Shown piece after piece: positions 23,249 to 23,955 of a DNA stretch of 23,955 nt (its first letter is position 1; every line of letters starts with the position of its first letter). The notes beneath the pieces were generated by a model that saw only the letters and a list, made by a program, of their open reading frames with translations, was not told the DNA's origin and ran no database searches. The translations under genes were made by a program, and so were the position numbers. The DNA comes from Promethearchaeota archaeon (lineage in GTDB: Archaea > Asgardarchaeota > Lokiarchaeia > Sigynarchaeales > SOKP01), in NCBI GenBank assembly GCA_019057775.1, contig JAHLWT010000247.1:1-23955 (forward strand), read 5' to 3'.

Positions 23249-23265
23249 TCATCATTCTATGATGA
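23249..23265. promoter_or_regulatory. Inverted repeat before the operon B start
   Basis: TCATCAT (23249-23255), a 3-nt spacer and ATGATGA (23259-23265) form a perfect inverted repeat 16-32 bp before the CoA-ligase ATG, just upstream of its GAGGAT ribosome site. It could be an operator or a leader hairpin. A TATA-like ATATTTATA lies at about 23301-23310. Confidence 0.4.
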
Positions 23266-23456
23266 AACACATCGCTGTTATATTGATTCAGAACGATTTC
23301 TATAAATATTTTAATCTTATTTTAAACATCTAAATTATATAAAAAATTTTACCTTTTTCCATAATTATGGGAAAACATAGGGAATATTCTGAAATATTGT
23401 GGAACCTTAAATTTAATGTTCAGAAATAAATAACGGGGCTTAATTTCATATTTTCA

Positions 23457-23795
23457 CTAAGAAATTCGCTCTTCTTTAGAAATCCCTAATTTTTTAGCTA
23501 ATTCATCCATCTTCGAATACATTAAAGGCCCAGCTGCGGCAGTTGCGGGACCAATAGAGCCTACTCCTAATTTTTGATGAAGTTCCCAATAATATTTCTC
23601 GTAGATTATGTGGTTTCCATCTGGATTTTTCTTATATTCTTCGATCGCCTTGTTTACAATATCAACTGCAATTTTCTCTAGTTCAATTAAACGTTGGCTT
23701 ATATGTTCGGCCGTGATGTCTCTTCCAGTAATGGGATCAATACACTTTTGAATCGTTTCATCTTCCCTTGGAATTTGAGGATTTTCCTCTTTCAT
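23457..23795 (-). CDS. Small helical hypothetical protein
   Basis: A 112-residue soluble protein that I do not recognise. It opens with a charged, Pro-containing stretch and CIDPITGRDITAEHISQR, continues with long amphipathic helices (ELEKIAVDIVNKAIEEYKK), and has a Gly/Ala-rich segment LGVGSIGPATAAAGPLMYSK near residues 76-95. There is no signal peptide, Cys cluster or DNA-binding motif. It sits between the TGS-domain gene (83 bp) and operon B (223 bp) on the same strand. The wide gap and the likely promoter before the CoA ligase argue against it being part of operon B. Start ATG; a GGAAGTG element is rather far upstream to be a good ribosome site. Confidence 0.75.
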   Translation of the reverse strand: MKEENPQIPREDETIQKCIDPITGRDITAEHISQRLIELEKIAVDIVNKAIEEYKKNPDGNHIIYEKYYWELHQKLGVGSIGPATAAAGPLMYSKMDELAKKLGISKEERIS

Positions 23796-23878
23796 TAAAA
23801 GTTTACACTTCCAACCTTATGATATTTATTTTATTTATAGAATTATAGTTATATATATCTTAACCATAAAAATTCCTA

Positions 23879-23955
23879 CTATCGCTTCAAATAAATTGAG
23901 ATTATGTCACCATCCTCAATTACGTGATCTAGGTTATCAAATTTTTGACCGGGGT
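23879..23955 (-). CDS. C-terminal fragment of a TGS-domain protein, possibly a DRG-type GTPase
   Basis: The last 24 residues of a gene entering from the right edge, ending at TAG (23879-23881). FDNLDHVIEDGDIISIYLKR matches the end of TGS domains, as in DRG/Obg-type GTPases (xLDHVLEDxDVVxI). A MoaD/ThiS-like beta-grasp ending is less likely because there is no Gly-Gly. The fragment is short, so the family is tentative. Confidence 0.5.
   Translation of the reverse strand, partial: PGQKFDNLDHVIEDGDIISIYLKR

Noticed and set aside
23367..23429. A 20-codon plus-strand frame with ATG in the gap before operon B
   Set aside because: It has no ribosome site and no recognisable motif, and frames of this length are expected by chance.
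1..23955. CRISPR arrays, tRNA or rRNA genes, and intact insertion sequences
   Set aside because: I saw no regularly spaced direct repeats, no tRNA cloverleaf with a GGTTC-type arm, and no transposase frame. The window looks like ordinary metabolic chromosome.

Overview
The window reads as archaeal DNA. It is A+T rich (estimated by eye at about two thirds or more A+T), uses TATA-like promoters, has Shine-Dalgarno sites of the GAGGT/GGTGAT type, often starts genes at TTG, and ends genes in oligo-T tracts. The gene set (ferredoxin-fused ETF, tungsten AOR with a MoaD-like protein, BcrA/BcrB-type proteins, a large acidic sequon-rich surface protein with one C-terminal membrane anchor) suggests an anaerobic archaeon, most likely of the Asgard/Lokiarchaeia type. 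That placement is inference: no rRNA or phylogenetic marker is present.

Layout. 1-2450 (minus strand): the N-terminus of a metallo-beta-lactamase-like protein cut by the window edge, a coiled-coil protein with a possible PD-(D/E)XK motif, and a two-gene operon of a zinc-finger/SCP2 protein and a degenerate glycerophosphodiesterase-like protein. 2685-6015 (plus): acyl-CoA dehydrogenase, EtfB and a ferredoxin-EtfA fusion, the order known from electron-bifurcating acyl-CoA dehydrogenase systems. 6016-6867: about 850 bp between convergent genes without an intact gene, perhaps holding a decayed one. 6868-9942 (minus): a 1024-residue surface protein. 10168-10656 (plus): a small four-helix membrane protein.

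10717-23233 is a metabolic island. Minus-strand operon A (about 14905 to 10717) encodes an AOR-family tungsten oxidoreductase, a 16-Cys ferredoxin subunit, a PanE-family reductase and a BcrA/HgdC-type ATPase activator. A 52-residue zinc ribbon follows at 15189 (plus). A short divergent promoter then separates an HdrD/GlpC-like CCG protein (minus) from a MoaD-like protein plus an unknown 119-residue protein (plus). Minus-strand operon B (23233 to 17667) encodes an acyl-CoA synthetase, thiolase, BcrB-like subunit, MaoC hydratase and amidohydrolase. The right edge has a small helical protein and the C-terminus of a TGS-domain protein.

Together the genes describe CoA-thioester chemistry. A carboxylate would be activated by the CoA ligase and reduced or dehydrated by an ATP-driven BcrB-like Fe-S enzyme with its activator. 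Hydration (MaoC), thiolysis and possibly ring or C-C hydrolysis (amidohydrolase) would follow. Reducing equivalents would pass through ferredoxin, AOR, the CCG protein and ETF. Three points deserve most attention: the BcrB-like subunit has no visible partner subunit; the conserved N-terminus of the AOR lies in frame upstream of its first ATG but has no ATG/GTG/TTG start; and the CCG protein carries a vestigial GlcD-like FAD domain.
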